Under the pieces are notes generated by a model that worked only from the letters and a program-made list of their open reading frames with translations, had not been told where the DNA came from and did not search any database. Both the position numbers and the translations under genes were made by a program. From Enterococcus diestrammenae (GTDB taxonomy: Bacteria; Bacillota; Bacilli; Lactobacillales; Enterococcaceae), in NCBI RefSeq assembly GCF_009933255.1, contig NZ_MAEI01000054.1, positions 375,355 to 439,354 of the forward strand: DNA of 64,000 bases, written 5' to 3'. Positions 1 to 10,187 of the stretch are shown piece by piece. The number at the start of each line of letters is the position of its first letter. Within the stretch, counting starts at the first letter, position 1.

Positions 1-1
1 T

Positions 2-757
2 GATGTAGTGTTGAAGCTTAAGGAAAATAATGTACTGTATCAATCATTAACTTTGGAAAATCCGGTGAATATGTCAATCGATTATCATATAGGTTATCCA
101 GCAACCCAGATGTATGAAACAATTGAAGGGATGATTTATCGGATTGATTTAGATACAAATCGGTATGCATATGCCCCTGAGAGTGCAGTAACAATTATCA
201 AAAACAATATGCTAACAGATATCAACGGAGATACCATTCTACCAATCAATCCAGCTTATCAAAATTTTGTCAATATTGGCCGGTTATCACCGGAGAAAAA
301 CCAAGCAAATCTGATTTTAGCCTTTAAAACATTTGTGCAAGAACAACCTGATGCTAGATTGTATATTATGGGTGATGGTGTTCTTAAAGATGAATTACTA
401 GATTTGATAATGACCTCTGGCTTACAGGAGAAAGTTTTCTTGTTGGGTCAAAAACCAAATCCATTTGAAATCTTGGTTCAGTGTGACTGCTTTATCTTAC
501 CTTCCTTATATGAAGGGCAGCCAATGGTTTTACTTGAGGCCATGACTCTAGGAATGACGATTATTGCCTCCGATATTCCAGCTAACCGGGATGTTTTGAA
601 AGATGGTACGCGAGGGATTTTGATTGAGGGGACGACGAGTGAAGCGATAGCTGATACGCTTCTTGCAGGGGATTATCTAAATCGTCACTTTGATACGTTT
701 GATGCTTATGAATACAATCGTCAGGCGGTGGCTAGTTTCTATCACTTTATCGAATAA
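2..757 (+). CDS. GT4-family glycosyltransferase, C-terminal part (5' truncated by window)
   Basis: The reading frame is already open at the window edge, so only about the last 250 residues are visible and the start lies upstream. The visible part is the C-terminal Rossmann half of a GT-B, GT4-type glycosyltransferase: NIGRLSPEKNQ opens the domain, MGDG follows, and LPSLYEGQPMVLLEAM contains the family E-x7-E motif that contacts the sugar nucleotide. Such enzymes transfer a sugar from a nucleotide donor to a cytoplasmic glycan or teichoic-acid precursor. The next gene also carries a GT4 domain, which fits a wall-glycopolymer locus. Donor and acceptor cannot be read from the sequence. An intrinsic terminator follows directly. 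Confidence 0.85.
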   Translation, partial: DVVLKLKENNVLYQSLTLENPVNMSIDYHIGYPATQMYETIEGMIYRIDLDTNRYAYAPESAVTIIKNNMLTDINGDTILPINPAYQNFVNIGRLSPEKNQANLILAFKTFVQEQPDARLYIMGDGVLKDELLDLIMTSGLQEKVFLLGQKPNPFEILVQCDCFILPSLYEGQPMVLLEAMTLGMTIIASDIPANRDVLKDGTRGILIEGTTSEAIADTLLAGDYLNRHFDTFDAYEYNRQAVASFYHFIE

Positions 758-775
758 CTGTCTTGCCTAAAAATT

Positions 776-812
776 GCTCTGTCGGAACTCAGATTTCGAC
801 AGGGCTTTTTTT
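776..812 (+). terminator. Rho-independent terminator after the first GT4 gene
   Basis: GCTCTGTCG pairs with CGACAGGGC across a short loop and is followed by a run of T. Confidence 0.85.
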
Positions 813-823
813 GTGGGAATGAA

Positions 824-851
824 TTGAAACTTACCCAAAGAATGGTAGACT
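824..851 (+). promoter_or_regulatory. Putative sigma-A promoter of the TagF-like/GT4 fusion gene
   Basis: TTGAAA and TAGACT are separated by 16 bp, just after a terminator and 41 bp before the next start codon. This is motif matching only. Confidence 0.5.
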
Positions 852-892
852 ATATCTATTAAAAAATATTTTAGAATAGGACGGAAAGACAG

Positions 893-3190
893 ATGTCGCT
901 TCTATCAAAAATAAAAAATAATCTAATGACGCCCCACGAACTCCGCTATCTCCACTTTCGTAAGCAACCTATCCAAAAAAAAGCAATCCTTTTGGAAGGT
1001 GCTCATGGTCGGGGGATTGAAGGACATATCTATGCTTTAGCCACTGAGTTGGTGGCACGTTATCCTGAGTATCAGGTGCGGATTGCCGTGCAAAAGACGG
1101 CTCAAGTACCGACTGAGCTACAGGATTACTGCGTGGAACATCTGAGTAGCGAGTACCTTAAGTGTTTGGCAACTTCGGAAATTTTGATCAATGATACTTC
1201 TTTTTGGGCCTTTTTTCATAAACGTCCAGAACAGAAGTACTACCTTTTTTGGCATGGCACGCCACTGAAATGTCTAGGGAAAGCTACCCAAGTCCAATGG
1301 TATGGCAATGTCCAGCGAAACCTCGCAGCTGCGGATCTGGTCTTAGTCAATAATGAGTTCACAAAAGACAAACTAGCCGTGGACTTTGGCATCGCTGAGA
1401 TTGTGGACAATGCCTTTGTAGTGGCGCCTTCACCTAGAAATGCCGTCTTGTTCGATCAATCGAAAGTGGTGCCGGGGCGTTATGTGTATATGCCTACTTG
1501 GCGGGATGACCGGCAAGATGTGACGGAAATCCGCAATCATTTGTCAGAGCTGGATCGGGAGTTGACTGATGGGGAAGAGCTTTACGTGAAGCTCCATCCT
1601 TACGAAGCGGCTCAACTTGATATTGCAAGTCTTGGTTTGCAAAAGGTCAAAGCTTTCCCGGCAGAGCAAGAAGTCTATCAATTTCTGGCGACGACGGAAA
1701 AGTTGATTACGGATTATTCCTCGATCATGTTTGATTTTGCGGTAACGGGTCGCGAGATTGTCTTATTTACTTATGATCAAACAGAGTACGAAGCCACCCG
1801 AGGACTGTATTTTCCATTAGCTGAGGTTCCTTTCCCACAAGTTGCCACCGTTTCAGCGTTAGTCCATCACCTTCACCAATCGGGGACAACCGATTGGAGT
1901 GAGTTGAACCAGCATTTCAATCCCTACGACTTTGCCAATGGGACGCAAGTTGTTTTGCAGTACCTTTTGCAGGGGGAAAAGTCTGAAAATCTTATTCATG
2001 AATATCCCCAATGGAATGGCAAAGACAATGTCTTGATTTATGCGTATAAATTTGACAATAACGGTATTACGAACTCTTTGTTAAACTTGTTAAGTGCTGT
2101 GGATCTGAGTAAGCGCAACTATATCTTGACCTGGCCAGATGGTCTGATCGAAGCTAGTCGTGAAGCAGTTATCCGTCAGCTACCAGCCGGGGTGCATACT
2201 TTTATCGAAGCAGGCAAGACGCAGGCGACTGTGGGGGAGATGCTACAAACATTTGCTTACATGGCAGAGCTCCCGTCTGGCAAAGAAAAGATGGCCGCGA
2301 TGTATCGTCGGGATTTTCAGCGGATTTATCCGAATCTCAAGGTGACGGATTTTGTTCATTACCCTGGCTATGATCGCTCCTATGCGGTATGGACTTGGGC
2401 GCTACAACCTCTGGGAATCCAGACGATGATCGTGGTGCATACAGATATGGAGCAAGAATTTCAGGTGAACCGTAGCTTGAAACAAAAGGTCATCTTTGAC
2501 GCGTATCGCGAAGCTAATCATGTGGTCTGTGTATCCCAGATCATCGGTGAGAAGATCAAGAAACTAGTACCAGAAGCTTCCGTGACGGTGATGAATGTCT
2601 TATTGAATCCTGAAAGAGTGCGCCTTTTAGCTCAAGAACCACTCCCAGAGGAAATCCCGCAACGCTTGTTAAATGACTTTGGCGATGATCGTGTCCGAGT
2701 ATTTATCAATATCGGACGCTTCTCGAAGCAAAAGGGACTAGACCGTTTAGTCACCGCCTTTGAGCAGCTAGCAGATACTACTACACGTTTGGTGATTATC
2801 GGTAGTTATGGACCTGAAGAGGCAGCCATCAAGGACCAAATCGCTAACAGCAAGCGCAAAGACGATATCTATCTTTTTTCACAACTTGCTGCGCCTTACA
2901 ATTTGGTGGCGGCGGCGGATTGTTTCGTCTTCAGCAGTCGTTACGAAGGGTTTGGCATGGTGGTCTTCGAGTCCCTCGCTCTAGGTACGCCTGTGGTGAT
3001 GACAGCTGTCCCTGAGACAGTCGAAGCCCTCGATGGACAACCTTGTACCCTGATTGTGGAAAACAGTACAGAGGGGATTTTAGAGGGGATGCAAGCGTTC
3101 CTTAAGGGAGAAGTTCCTAAAGCGGGGGATGATTTTGTGGAAAAAGCAGAAAAATCCCTTAATATTTGGGAAAATTTATTGAAAAAATGA
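893..3190 (+). CDS. Bifunctional CDP-glycerol glycerophosphotransferase / GT4 glycosyltransferase
   Basis: Two catalytic modules lie in one 765-residue chain. Residues about 30-370 match the CDP-glycerol:poly(glycerophosphate) glycerophosphotransferase (TagB/TagF) family: WHGTPLK, TWRDDRQD, KLHPYE and TDYSSIMFDFA are its recurring motifs. Residues about 385-765 are a GT4 glycosyltransferase, with FINIGRFSKQKG and SSRYEGFGMVVFES carrying the E-x7-E motif. The first module would add glycerol phosphate and the second a sugar, so one protein could build a glycosylated polyol-phosphate repeat on the cytoplasmic face of the membrane. There is no signal peptide. AGGACGG lies upstream of the ATG. Separate TagB/TagF and GT4 proteins are the more common arrangement; the order of reactions is inference. 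Confidence 0.85.
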   Translation: MSLLSKIKNNLMTPHELRYLHFRKQPIQKKAILLEGAHGRGIEGHIYALATELVARYPEYQVRIAVQKTAQVPTELQDYCVEHLSSEYLKCLATSEILINDTSFWAFFHKRPEQKYYLFWHGTPLKCLGKATQVQWYGNVQRNLAAADLVLVNNEFTKDKLAVDFGIAEIVDNAFVVAPSPRNAVLFDQSKVVPGRYVYMPTWRDDRQDVTEIRNHLSELDRELTDGEELYVKLHPYEAAQLDIASLGLQKVKAFPAEQEVYQFLATTEKLITDYSSIMFDFAVTGREIVLFTYDQTEYEATRGLYFPLAEVPFPQVATVSALVHHLHQSGTTDWSELNQHFNPYDFANGTQVVLQYLLQGEKSENLIHEYPQWNGKDNVLIYAYKFDNNGITNSLLNLLSAVDLSKRNYILTWPDGLIEASREAVIRQLPAGVHTFIEAGKTQATVGEMLQTFAYMAELPSGKEKMAAMYRRDFQRIYPNLKVTDFVHYPGYDRSYAVWTWALQPLGIQTMIVVHTDMEQEFQVNRSLKQKVIFDAYREANHVVCVSQIIGEKIKKLVPEASVTVMNVLLNPERVRLLAQEPLPEEIPQRLLNDFGDDRVRVFINIGRFSKQKGLDRLVTAFEQLADTTTRLVIIGSYGPEEAAIKDQIANSKRKDDIYLFSQLAAPYNLVAAADCFVFSSRYEGFGMVVFESLALGTPVVMTAVPETVEALDGQPCTLIVENSTEGILEGMQAFLKGEVPKAGDDFVEKAEKSLNIWENLLKK

Positions 3191-3268
3191 CTTAAAAATG
3201 ATAGTTGAGATTCTCTTGATTTTCAGGGATAATAGCAGTGTTGTAGTATTTTGAGTGGAGGAAGAAAA

Positions 3269-4225
3269 ATGTATAATTATTTAGTAACTGGTGGGGCTGG
3301 TTTTATAGGATCAACCTTAGTAAATCGTATTTCAAAGGATAATAACGTAGTGATTGTGGATGATCTCTCAATGGGAGATATCACAAAAATCAAAGATATC
3401 AACAAAACAAATGTAGATTTTATTGAAGGTAGTGTAACTGATGAGCAACTTATGACTAAAATTTTTAATGAAAATCAATTTGACTATATTTTTCATCTTG
3501 CAGCGGTAGCGAGCGTTGCGGATTCTGTTGTTCGTCCTGTTGAAACACATGAAGTGAATTTTGAGAGCGTCTTGTTACTGTTAGAACTATGTCGTAAGAA
3601 TCAAAAAAATCTGAAACGATTGGTCTTTTCTTCTTCTGCTGCTGTGTATGGGGATGAGCCTACATTGCCAAAATTGGAAACGTCAACTATTAAACCTTTA
3701 ACTCCTTATGCTGTTGATAAGTTTGCAGCTGAAAGGTATGTGCTTAACTATAATAGTTTATATAATTTGCCAACTAGTGCTGTTCGCTTTTTCAATGTTT
3801 ATGGACCAAATCAGAATCCAAATTCACCTTATTCTGGAGTCCTATCTATTTTAACGGATCGTTATGAAACTCTTTTGAATGGGGAAGAATCTTCTTTTAC
3901 GATTTTTGGAGATGGTGAACAGAGAAGAGATTTTGTTTATATTGATGATGTAGTCGATGCACTGCTATTGGTAGCTGATTCCGTAGATAGTCTAGGTAAT
4001 GTTTATAATGTGGGGACAGGGAATGCAACCTCATTAAATGATATAGTTAGTGTATATCGTAACTATCTTAATAAATCAATTAGTGTCAATTATGAAGAAA
4101 AACGTGATGGGGATATTCAAGATTCGTATTCAGACATAAGTAATTTAAATCGTTTAGGCTTTTTTCCGAAATATTCTGTTACTAGAGGAATCGAAGCGTA
4201 TTTAGAATACGCTTTGAAAAATTAG
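3269..4225 (+). CDS. NAD-dependent epimerase/dehydratase (UDP-glucose 4-epimerase-like)
   Basis: This is an extended short-chain dehydrogenase of 318 residues. TGGAGFIG at the N-terminus is the NAD-binding glycine motif, and a serine-rich stretch precedes the YAVDK catalytic Tyr/Lys pair. RRDFVYIDDV and VYNVGTG are typical of UDP-sugar 4-epimerases. It probably interconverts UDP-glucose/galactose or the N-acetyl forms to supply the neighbouring transferases. The start was placed at the ATG that follows GGAGG by 7 bp; an upstream in-frame TTG would put the ribosome site inside the gene. The gene is markedly AT-richer than its upstream neighbour, consistent with separate acquisition. Confidence 0.85.
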   Translation: MYNYLVTGGAGFIGSTLVNRISKDNNVVIVDDLSMGDITKIKDINKTNVDFIEGSVTDEQLMTKIFNENQFDYIFHLAAVASVADSVVRPVETHEVNFESVLLLLELCRKNQKNLKRLVFSSSAAVYGDEPTLPKLETSTIKPLTPYAVDKFAAERYVLNYNSLYNLPTSAVRFFNVYGPNQNPNSPYSGVLSILTDRYETLLNGEESSFTIFGDGEQRRDFVYIDDVVDALLLVADSVDSLGNVYNVGTGNATSLNDIVSVYRNYLNKSISVNYEEKRDGDIQDSYSDISNLNRLGFFPKYSVTRGIEAYLEYALKN

Positions 4226-4327
4226 TTTTAGCGTAAAGAGCTAAGACAATAAGTCATAATTGTTTGAGGAATAGAATTGTTGAACTTTCAAGTGCTATGT
4301 ATTCTTAATTTTTAGGAGGTAAAATTA

Positions 4328-5293
4328 TTGAAATCTATATTGATTTCTGTACCAGCGTATAATGAAGAACCAAATATATATCCACTTTATAAATCATTGT
4401 TGAAGGTCATTGATCCATTAAAGGAAAAATATCGGTTTGAAATCTTATTCATTAATGATGGGAGTTCGGATAATACTGTTGACACAGTGAAGCAACTAAT
4501 TAATGAAACAGATATTGTTTCATTAATTGATCTATCTCGAAACTACGGGAAGGAAATTGCTATGGCTGCTGGATTTGATTATTCAGATCATGATGCAGTG
4601 ATTACAATCGACGCAGATTTACAACACCCTCCGACATTAATCCCGGAGATGATTAATTTATGGGAACTGGGGTATGAGGATGTATATGCTAAAAGAAAAA
4701 AACGACATGGAGAATCGACATTCAAGAAGTTTACTTCGAAATTGTTTTATAAAGTATTGCAACATGTATCTGATACGCCAGTAAATGCGGATGCAGGAGA
4801 TTTTCGTTTGTTGGATAAAAAAGTGGTATCTGCATTGCAACTATTGAGGGAATCTCAACGTTACACCAAAGGACTTTATAATTGGGTAGGTTTTAAAAAA
4901 GTAGCTATTGAGTTTGATGCAGCGGAACGATTATTTGGTGAGACCAAATGGAGTTTCAAATCGTTATTTCGATTGGCTATGGAAGGAATTACCTCGTATA
5001 CGACAGCCCCGCTAAAGATATCAATGTATTTTGGGTTTGTAGCTTCATTGGTAGCTTTTATATATATGATTTATGTATTGATAAAAACTTTGGCTTTCGG
5101 TTCAGATACTTCAGGATTTCCAACAATAATAATAGTCATGCTGTTTCTTGGCGGCTGTCAGTTAATTTCTATTGGTATTCTGGGAGAATATCTTGGACGA
5201 ATTTTTACAGAAACTAAAAATAGACCGTTATATTTTAAAGAAGAAGTTATATCAAAGACAGTAAAAAAAGATGATGCCTCATATAAAAATTGA
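4328..5293 (+). CDS. CsbB/GtrB-type polyprenyl-phosphate glycosyltransferase (GT2)
   Basis: The N-terminal GT2 domain has VPAYNEE, NDGSSDNT and the DADLQHPP metal/donor motif. Two hydrophobic segments near residues 230-290 anchor the C-terminus. This architecture is that of GtrB/CsbB/DPM1 enzymes, which load a sugar onto undecaprenyl phosphate inside the cell for export and transfer to wall polymers. The start is TTG, chosen because AGGAGGT lies 7 bp upstream and the conserved VPAYNEE begins at residue 8. The next gene is a YfhO homologue, the partner that transfers the exported sugar in Bacillus. A second, diverged copy lies about 5.9 kb downstream. Confidence 0.88.
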   Translation: MKSILISVPAYNEEPNIYPLYKSLLKVIDPLKEKYRFEILFINDGSSDNTVDTVKQLINETDIVSLIDLSRNYGKEIAMAAGFDYSDHDAVITIDADLQHPPTLIPEMINLWELGYEDVYAKRKKRHGESTFKKFTSKLFYKVLQHVSDTPVNADAGDFRLLDKKVVSALQLLRESQRYTKGLYNWVGFKKVAIEFDAAERLFGETKWSFKSLFRLAMEGITSYTTAPLKISMYFGFVASLVAFIYMIYVLIKTLAFGSDTSGFPTIIIVMLFLGGCQLISIGILGEYLGRIFTETKNRPLYFKEEVISKTVKKDDASYKN

Positions 5294-5331
5294 CATATAG
5301 TTAATGAGGCTCAATGGAGGTTATTTGGATA

Positions 5332-8106
5332 ATGGCAAAAAAGCATAGAATCGGAATTTGGGCCCAGTACTCAATAATATTTATTTTGGTTACTGGATTT
5401 ATACTTTTGCCATACCATCTTCAAAATAAGAGCTTAATCCACAGATATGATGCGTTACAACAGCATATTGTAGCTATAAAAAATATACGGATAATTCTAG
5501 GAGAAATTCTTAATGGTAATTTTTCTTTTACGGATTTTTGGTCATGGAATTTAGGAATTGGAGCGGATCAATTTCAGATTTATAGTTACTATGGTATGGG
5601 CGATATTTTTACTTATATTGGTTTATTATTTGATAATTATGACACTACTTTTTGTGTAATTATGATTAGTAAACTGTATGTTGCTGGATTGGGAATGCTT
5701 TTATTGTTGAAAAATAAAAAAATATATTCAACTTTCGGAATTCTTGGCGGAACGTTTGTATATCTCATTTGTGGTTATACTATCCATTCATCGACTTCTC
5801 ATCCAATGTTCCTTACCCCTATTGTTGTACTACCATTCTTTTTATTGAGTATTGATCGTCTATTCGCTGATAGAAGAAGTTTCCTAATCTCGGTCATCTT
5901 AATGTGGGCGTTAGTAAGTAATTTTTATTTTGCAGTTTTTGTGATAATTGCAGGTGCAGTTTACTTTTTTATGATGCTTTTCGACAAAGAGAAGGGATAT
6001 TTTGAAAGATGGAAGATGGTTTTAAACGTAGCTATCAAATTATTGTTAGGAATTGGTATGTCATCGATTTTCTTAATTCCAACAGTATATGCGTTCCTCC
6101 ACTCTACAAGAGCTGAAGTACCCTTTGCAAACGGGACAATATTATATCCACTAAAATTTTATATTAATTTTTTTAGCACATATTTATTACCGCCATTTAA
6201 TCGATCATATGAATTTCACGGAACATATGCATTAATTACGCTACCAGCAGTTTGTTATGTGTTTATGAATTTTAGGAAGTATAGAAATGTCTGTATTGGT
6301 CTTATCTTACTTGGATTAGGTTTTATTTCACCAATTTTTGCTGCAACGATTAATGGATTAGCTACACCTTCTCTCAGATGGGAGTTTCTTTTAGGTATCC
6401 CGTTAGCATTTGCAACTGCTATTTTTATCGATTCAATAACTAAGATTACAAAAAAACAATTTATTATAATATCTATAGCTTCATCACTATTTGTTGTGTT
6501 GGCTAATTTTACTAATGGATTAGGTAAAGAAATTAGTCCATATGTTGCATTTTTACTATTAATTCTAGCTGTATTACTTGCAATATTACCTTTTTCTCGA
6601 CATACAATAAAATCTGTACCACTAGTTAAATGTTATCTCGTAGCTATTACATTGTTTAATGTTACATTTAGCGGGTTTTATTATAATTCAGAATTTGGAA
6701 ATAACTACGCAGCAGGTCATATTGATAGAGAAGCAACGAATAAGTACTATGATGATTACCTATATGGTATGACTTCTGATTTAAAAAAAGTAGTGAACTC
6801 ACAAAGTTTTTATAGGCTCTCAAATACTAGAAAAGCTAATAATCCAAGTTTAGGCTCGGCAATTAATAATCGTTCCAATGTCGGTGCCTGGAGTGGAATT
6901 CCTATGGTTAATTCTTATTTTTCACTTCAAAATGAAAATTTAGGGAATTTTTCAAGTTATTATGAAAATACAGATATGGTAATGACTGAGCCACTTCGAA
7001 ATTTAGATAACAGATCAGTATTATCTGATTATTTGGGAATTAAGTACTTGATTAGTAAGCAAATGGATGATAGACCACTTGGATATGATCTTAAATCTAA
7101 AAGGACATTTAATGACCAAACAGTATATTTGTTTGAAAGTAAGCACGCCCTCCCTTTATTATATGGAATAGATAAAGTTACAAGTACTCATAATTCTCAG
7201 AATGGAGTTGTACGAGAGCAATTATTGCCGATTGCTGTTGCTATTGACGATAAAGAAAATCCAGAGATATTTGATAAGTATAAAAATATTTCACCTTCTG
7301 ATGCTGCTGTGGAAGAAGTACCGATTATTGTAAGTAAAGACGAAATGAAATATACAATTGAACTTAATGATAGTTCAACTAACTCAGAAGAAGAGTTCGA
7401 ATACTTCATTCGAATATCAAATCCAAAAATAACCTATGTTAATTCATTTCAGAATATTAAAGAGTATATTAATCAACATCCAAAAACTATTGGTAGTTTA
7501 GTAGATGCTATTAAAGAAGAATCAAAAGTTTCACCTTCAGGATCGACAATTAGTATTTTTCAGGGTGAGAAACTATTAAATTTAAAGTATATTTATGGAA
7601 ATCATGAACCTTCATCGTTCGTTCCTGTTGACTCCATGCTTTTTAATCTAGGAAATAGTAATAATTTCAGTATTTCCAATGAACCATTAACTATACAGCT
7701 TAGTTCAACAATGAATATTGACTTAGGAAAAATTGAAGTTTTTAAGAGCTGCGTTTCAAAAGATACTTATCGCCACTTTGATGAATTGGATAGAAGTAGT
7801 TTAGGCGATCTAGAGATAAATAATGGCTTAATTACTGCTACGTCAAATTTTAATACTCGAAAAATTATATCAAGTTCAATACCTTTTTCTGATGGATGGC
7901 AAGTCGAAGTAGATGGGAAAAAAATAGATACTTTTATTGTTAATAGTGGCTTTTTAGGATTTGATATTGAAAAAAGTGGCAAGCATAGTATAGTGATTAG
8001 ATATCAAACACCATTGTTAAAAGTATCCATATTTTTAAGTGTTTTCTCAATTATTATATTTATTTTTTGGAAATTTTTGATTAATAGATATGTAAGAAAA
8101 CATTGA
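5332..8106 (+). CDS. YfhO-family GT-C-type membrane glycosyltransferase
   Basis: This protein of about 924 residues has many transmembrane helices over residues 1-480, a long extracytoplasmic region (about 480-890) and a final membrane helix before a basic tail. Length and layout match the YfhO family. In Bacillus and Listeria, YfhO takes the sugar that CsbB puts on undecaprenyl phosphate and attaches it to lipoteichoic acid outside the cell. The start is the ATG 11 bp after GGAGG; an ATG 18 bp upstream overlaps that site and was rejected. The gene sits 38 bp after the GT2 gene, so the two probably form one unit. It is very AT-rich. Confidence 0.82.
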   Translation: MAKKHRIGIWAQYSIIFILVTGFILLPYHLQNKSLIHRYDALQQHIVAIKNIRIILGEILNGNFSFTDFWSWNLGIGADQFQIYSYYGMGDIFTYIGLLFDNYDTTFCVIMISKLYVAGLGMLLLLKNKKIYSTFGILGGTFVYLICGYTIHSSTSHPMFLTPIVVLPFFLLSIDRLFADRRSFLISVILMWALVSNFYFAVFVIIAGAVYFFMMLFDKEKGYFERWKMVLNVAIKLLLGIGMSSIFLIPTVYAFLHSTRAEVPFANGTILYPLKFYINFFSTYLLPPFNRSYEFHGTYALITLPAVCYVFMNFRKYRNVCIGLILLGLGFISPIFAATINGLATPSLRWEFLLGIPLAFATAIFIDSITKITKKQFIIISIASSLFVVLANFTNGLGKEISPYVAFLLLILAVLLAILPFSRHTIKSVPLVKCYLVAITLFNVTFSGFYYNSEFGNNYAAGHIDREATNKYYDDYLYGMTSDLKKVVNSQSFYRLSNTRKANNPSLGSAINNRSNVGAWSGIPMVNSYFSLQNENLGNFSSYYENTDMVMTEPLRNLDNRSVLSDYLGIKYLISKQMDDRPLGYDLKSKRTFNDQTVYLFESKHALPLLYGIDKVTSTHNSQNGVVREQLLPIAVAIDDKENPEIFDKYKNISPSDAAVEEVPIIVSKDEMKYTIELNDSSTNSEEEFEYFIRISNPKITYVNSFQNIKEYINQHPKTIGSLVDAIKEESKVSPSGSTISIFQGEKLLNLKYIYGNHEPSSFVPVDSMLFNLGNSNNFSISNEPLTIQLSSTMNIDLGKIEVFKSCVSKDTYRHFDELDRSSLGDLEINNGLITATSNFNTRKIISSSIPFSDGWQVEVDGKKIDTFIVNSGFLGFDIEKSGKHSIVIRYQTPLLKVSIFLSVFSIIIFIFWKFLINRYVRKH

Positions 8107-8314
8107 CTTAATACTGTTTTATTTGTTCTTACTGATTGTTGTGCCGATAATCATATATTACTGTTAAGTGTATGGAATTAAATTAATGCTATAACGTAAA
8201 ATGCGTTCAGGATATGAACTGTTTGACACGATAGTCATTATTAGATAAATGGAATTATATTTATTTTGAAGAGGACTAACAGAATAATTTTATTGATGGG
8301 AAAAGGGGACGAAC

Positions 8315-9148
8315 TTGAATAGAAAAACTTATACTAGTAAAAAAGTACAATCTCATAAGAAAAGATTAAAAAAAGCTTGATGGTCCTTATCGTATTTATA
8401 GCTAGCCTCTCTATCATAGAGAATATTTTCTTTGCTTGTAATAGATTAAAATACTTACACGCTGCAGAGCATATTTTTTCACATCGTGATGCTTTGGAGG
8501 AGTTGGAAGATTCATTTTTTATCATATGATTTTAGCAATCCAATATGGCTCTAAATACATTGAACAAGATCTTGTTACGTCAAAACAAGGGACTCTTTAT
8601 GTCTCGCATGATTTATCAGCAAAACGCTTAACCGGTGTTGATAAGCAGTTTAGTGATATGACCGATGTGGAGATTAATGTACTAAAGACGATTATCGGTG
8701 AATCAATTTTATCGTTACGAGATGTTTTTGGTTGATATCAAACAAGAGTTAAATATGTAATTGAACTAAGGAAAACGATCAGCAAACGAAATTATTCGAA
8801 GAGATTGTAAAAAAATTATCTCGAAAAAAACATTATCGTCCAGTCATTTAGTTTAGTCCCGATAAAGAAACTTGTTGTTGTTTTTCCCGATATGATGAAA
8901 TTACTTTTGGTGAATTATCAAAGTGAATTGGATGAAGCCCTAAATGCTGAAGAAGTGGATATTATAGCAGCCAATAAGAAGCTGATTAATGCTAAAAATA
9001 TCAGGAATATCGATGATAGCAATAAGTATATGAATGCCTGGACAATACATCTTCTGAAATTAAGAATACGATTACTCTTGGAGTGGACAGGTACTTCACT
9101 GATTATACAGCCAAAGCTTTGTCAGTAGAGGCATTGTATAGAAAATAA
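8315..9148 (+). pseudogene. Decayed GDPD-family phosphodiesterase (paralogue of the gene at 13994)
   Basis: Fragments in different frames match the intact GDPD gene about 5.7 kb downstream: IQYGSKYIEQDLVTSK, GTLYVSHDLSAK and TGVDK in the middle, then the NAWT segment and an ending that parallels the intact gene's last codons. A TTG with GGGGAC upstream would be the start. The frame stops after about 20 codons and shifts at least twice more. The catalytic HRGAS segment is reduced to SHRDA. This is a relic, not a working enzyme. Confidence 0.85.
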
Positions 9149-9278
9149 AGATATTCCTGATAGAGATTTTATATGATATATATGGAATCTATGTTTAATA
9201 TTTTACGAGAAGATAATGGAGATACCATGATAATCAAAACTATAAGAACAATTTCTATAGAAAAGGATTGACGAATTA

Positions 9279-10151
9279 ATGAAAAAAGTACGTAAAGCGG
9301 TCATTCCGGCAGCGGGCTTGGGCACACGTTTTTTACCAGCAACCAAGGCAATTGCCAAGGAAATGTTGCCCATCGTAGACAAGCCAACGATTCAATTTAT
9401 TGTTGAAGAGGCTTTGGAATCGGGTATTGAAGACATTCTGATCGTGACTGGGAAAGGCAAACGTCCGATTGAAGATCACTTTGACTCTAACGTGGAATTA
9501 GAACAAAACTTGTCATCTAAAGGCAAAACAGAGTTGCTCGCTTTGGTGGAAGAAACTACTGGCATCAACTTGCATTTCATTCGCCAAAAACATCCACTGG
9601 GTTTAGGACATGCGGTGTTGTGTGCGAAAGCTTTCGTAGGGGATGAACCTTTTGTTGTCATGCTTGGAGATGACATCATGCAAGACAAGGTGCCATTGAC
9701 CAAACAATTGATCAACGACTATGAAAAAACCAATGCTTCAACCTTGGCAGTCATGAAAGTTCCTCATGAAGAGACTTCAAAATATGGAATTATCAACCCA
9801 ATTTCACAAGTTGAACCAGGTTTATATGACGTGAAGAACTTTGTCGAAAAACCAAATCCAGATGATGCGCCTAGTGATTTAGCAATCATTGGTCGGTACT
9901 TGCTGCGTCCAGAAATTTTTGAAATCTTGGAAAATCAAAAACCTGGGGCTGGTGGCGAAATTCAATTGACGGATGCCATTGACACCTTGAACAACTATCA
10001 ACGAGTTTTTGCGCATGAATTTACCGGCAAGCGTTATGATGTTGGTGACAAGTTGGGAATGTTGGAAGCCAATATCGAGTATGGGTTGCAACATCCAGAG
10101 ATTAAGGTTGGGTTGAAGGAATACTTGCAAGAATTAATTACTAAACTGTAA
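9279..10151 (+). CDS. galU: UTP--glucose-1-phosphate uridylyltransferase
   Basis: GalU makes UDP-glucose from UTP and glucose-1-phosphate, the donor for glycolipid anchors, teichoic-acid glucosylation and the epimerase nearby. The protein has 290 residues, normal for the family. [19 protein letters not shown] is the nucleotidyltransferase signature at the N-terminus, and [11 protein letters not shown] and [10 protein letters not shown] are conserved further on. Base composition is closer to the host average than the flanking AT-rich genes, so it may be native sequence between acquired blocks. AAAGGA lies upstream of the ATG. It is followed after 36 bp by a second lipid-linked sugar transferase. 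Confidence 0.97.
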   Translation: MKKVRKAVIPAAGLGTRFLPATKAIAKEMLPIVDKPTIQFIVEEALESGIEDILIVTGKGKRPIEDHFDSNVELEQNLSSKGKTELLALVEETTGINLHFIRQKHPLGLGHAVLCAKAFVGDEPFVVMLGDDIMQDKVPLTKQLINDYEKTNASTLAVMKVPHEETSKYGIINPISQVEPGLYDVKNFVEKPNPDDAPSDLAIIGRYLLRPEIFEILENQKPGAGGEIQLTDAIDTLNNYQRVFAHEFTGKRYDVGDKLGMLEANIEYGLQHPEIKVGLKEYLQELITKL

Positions 10152-10187
10152 TAAATATGATATTGATTTTATAGAGGAGAAGTCAGA

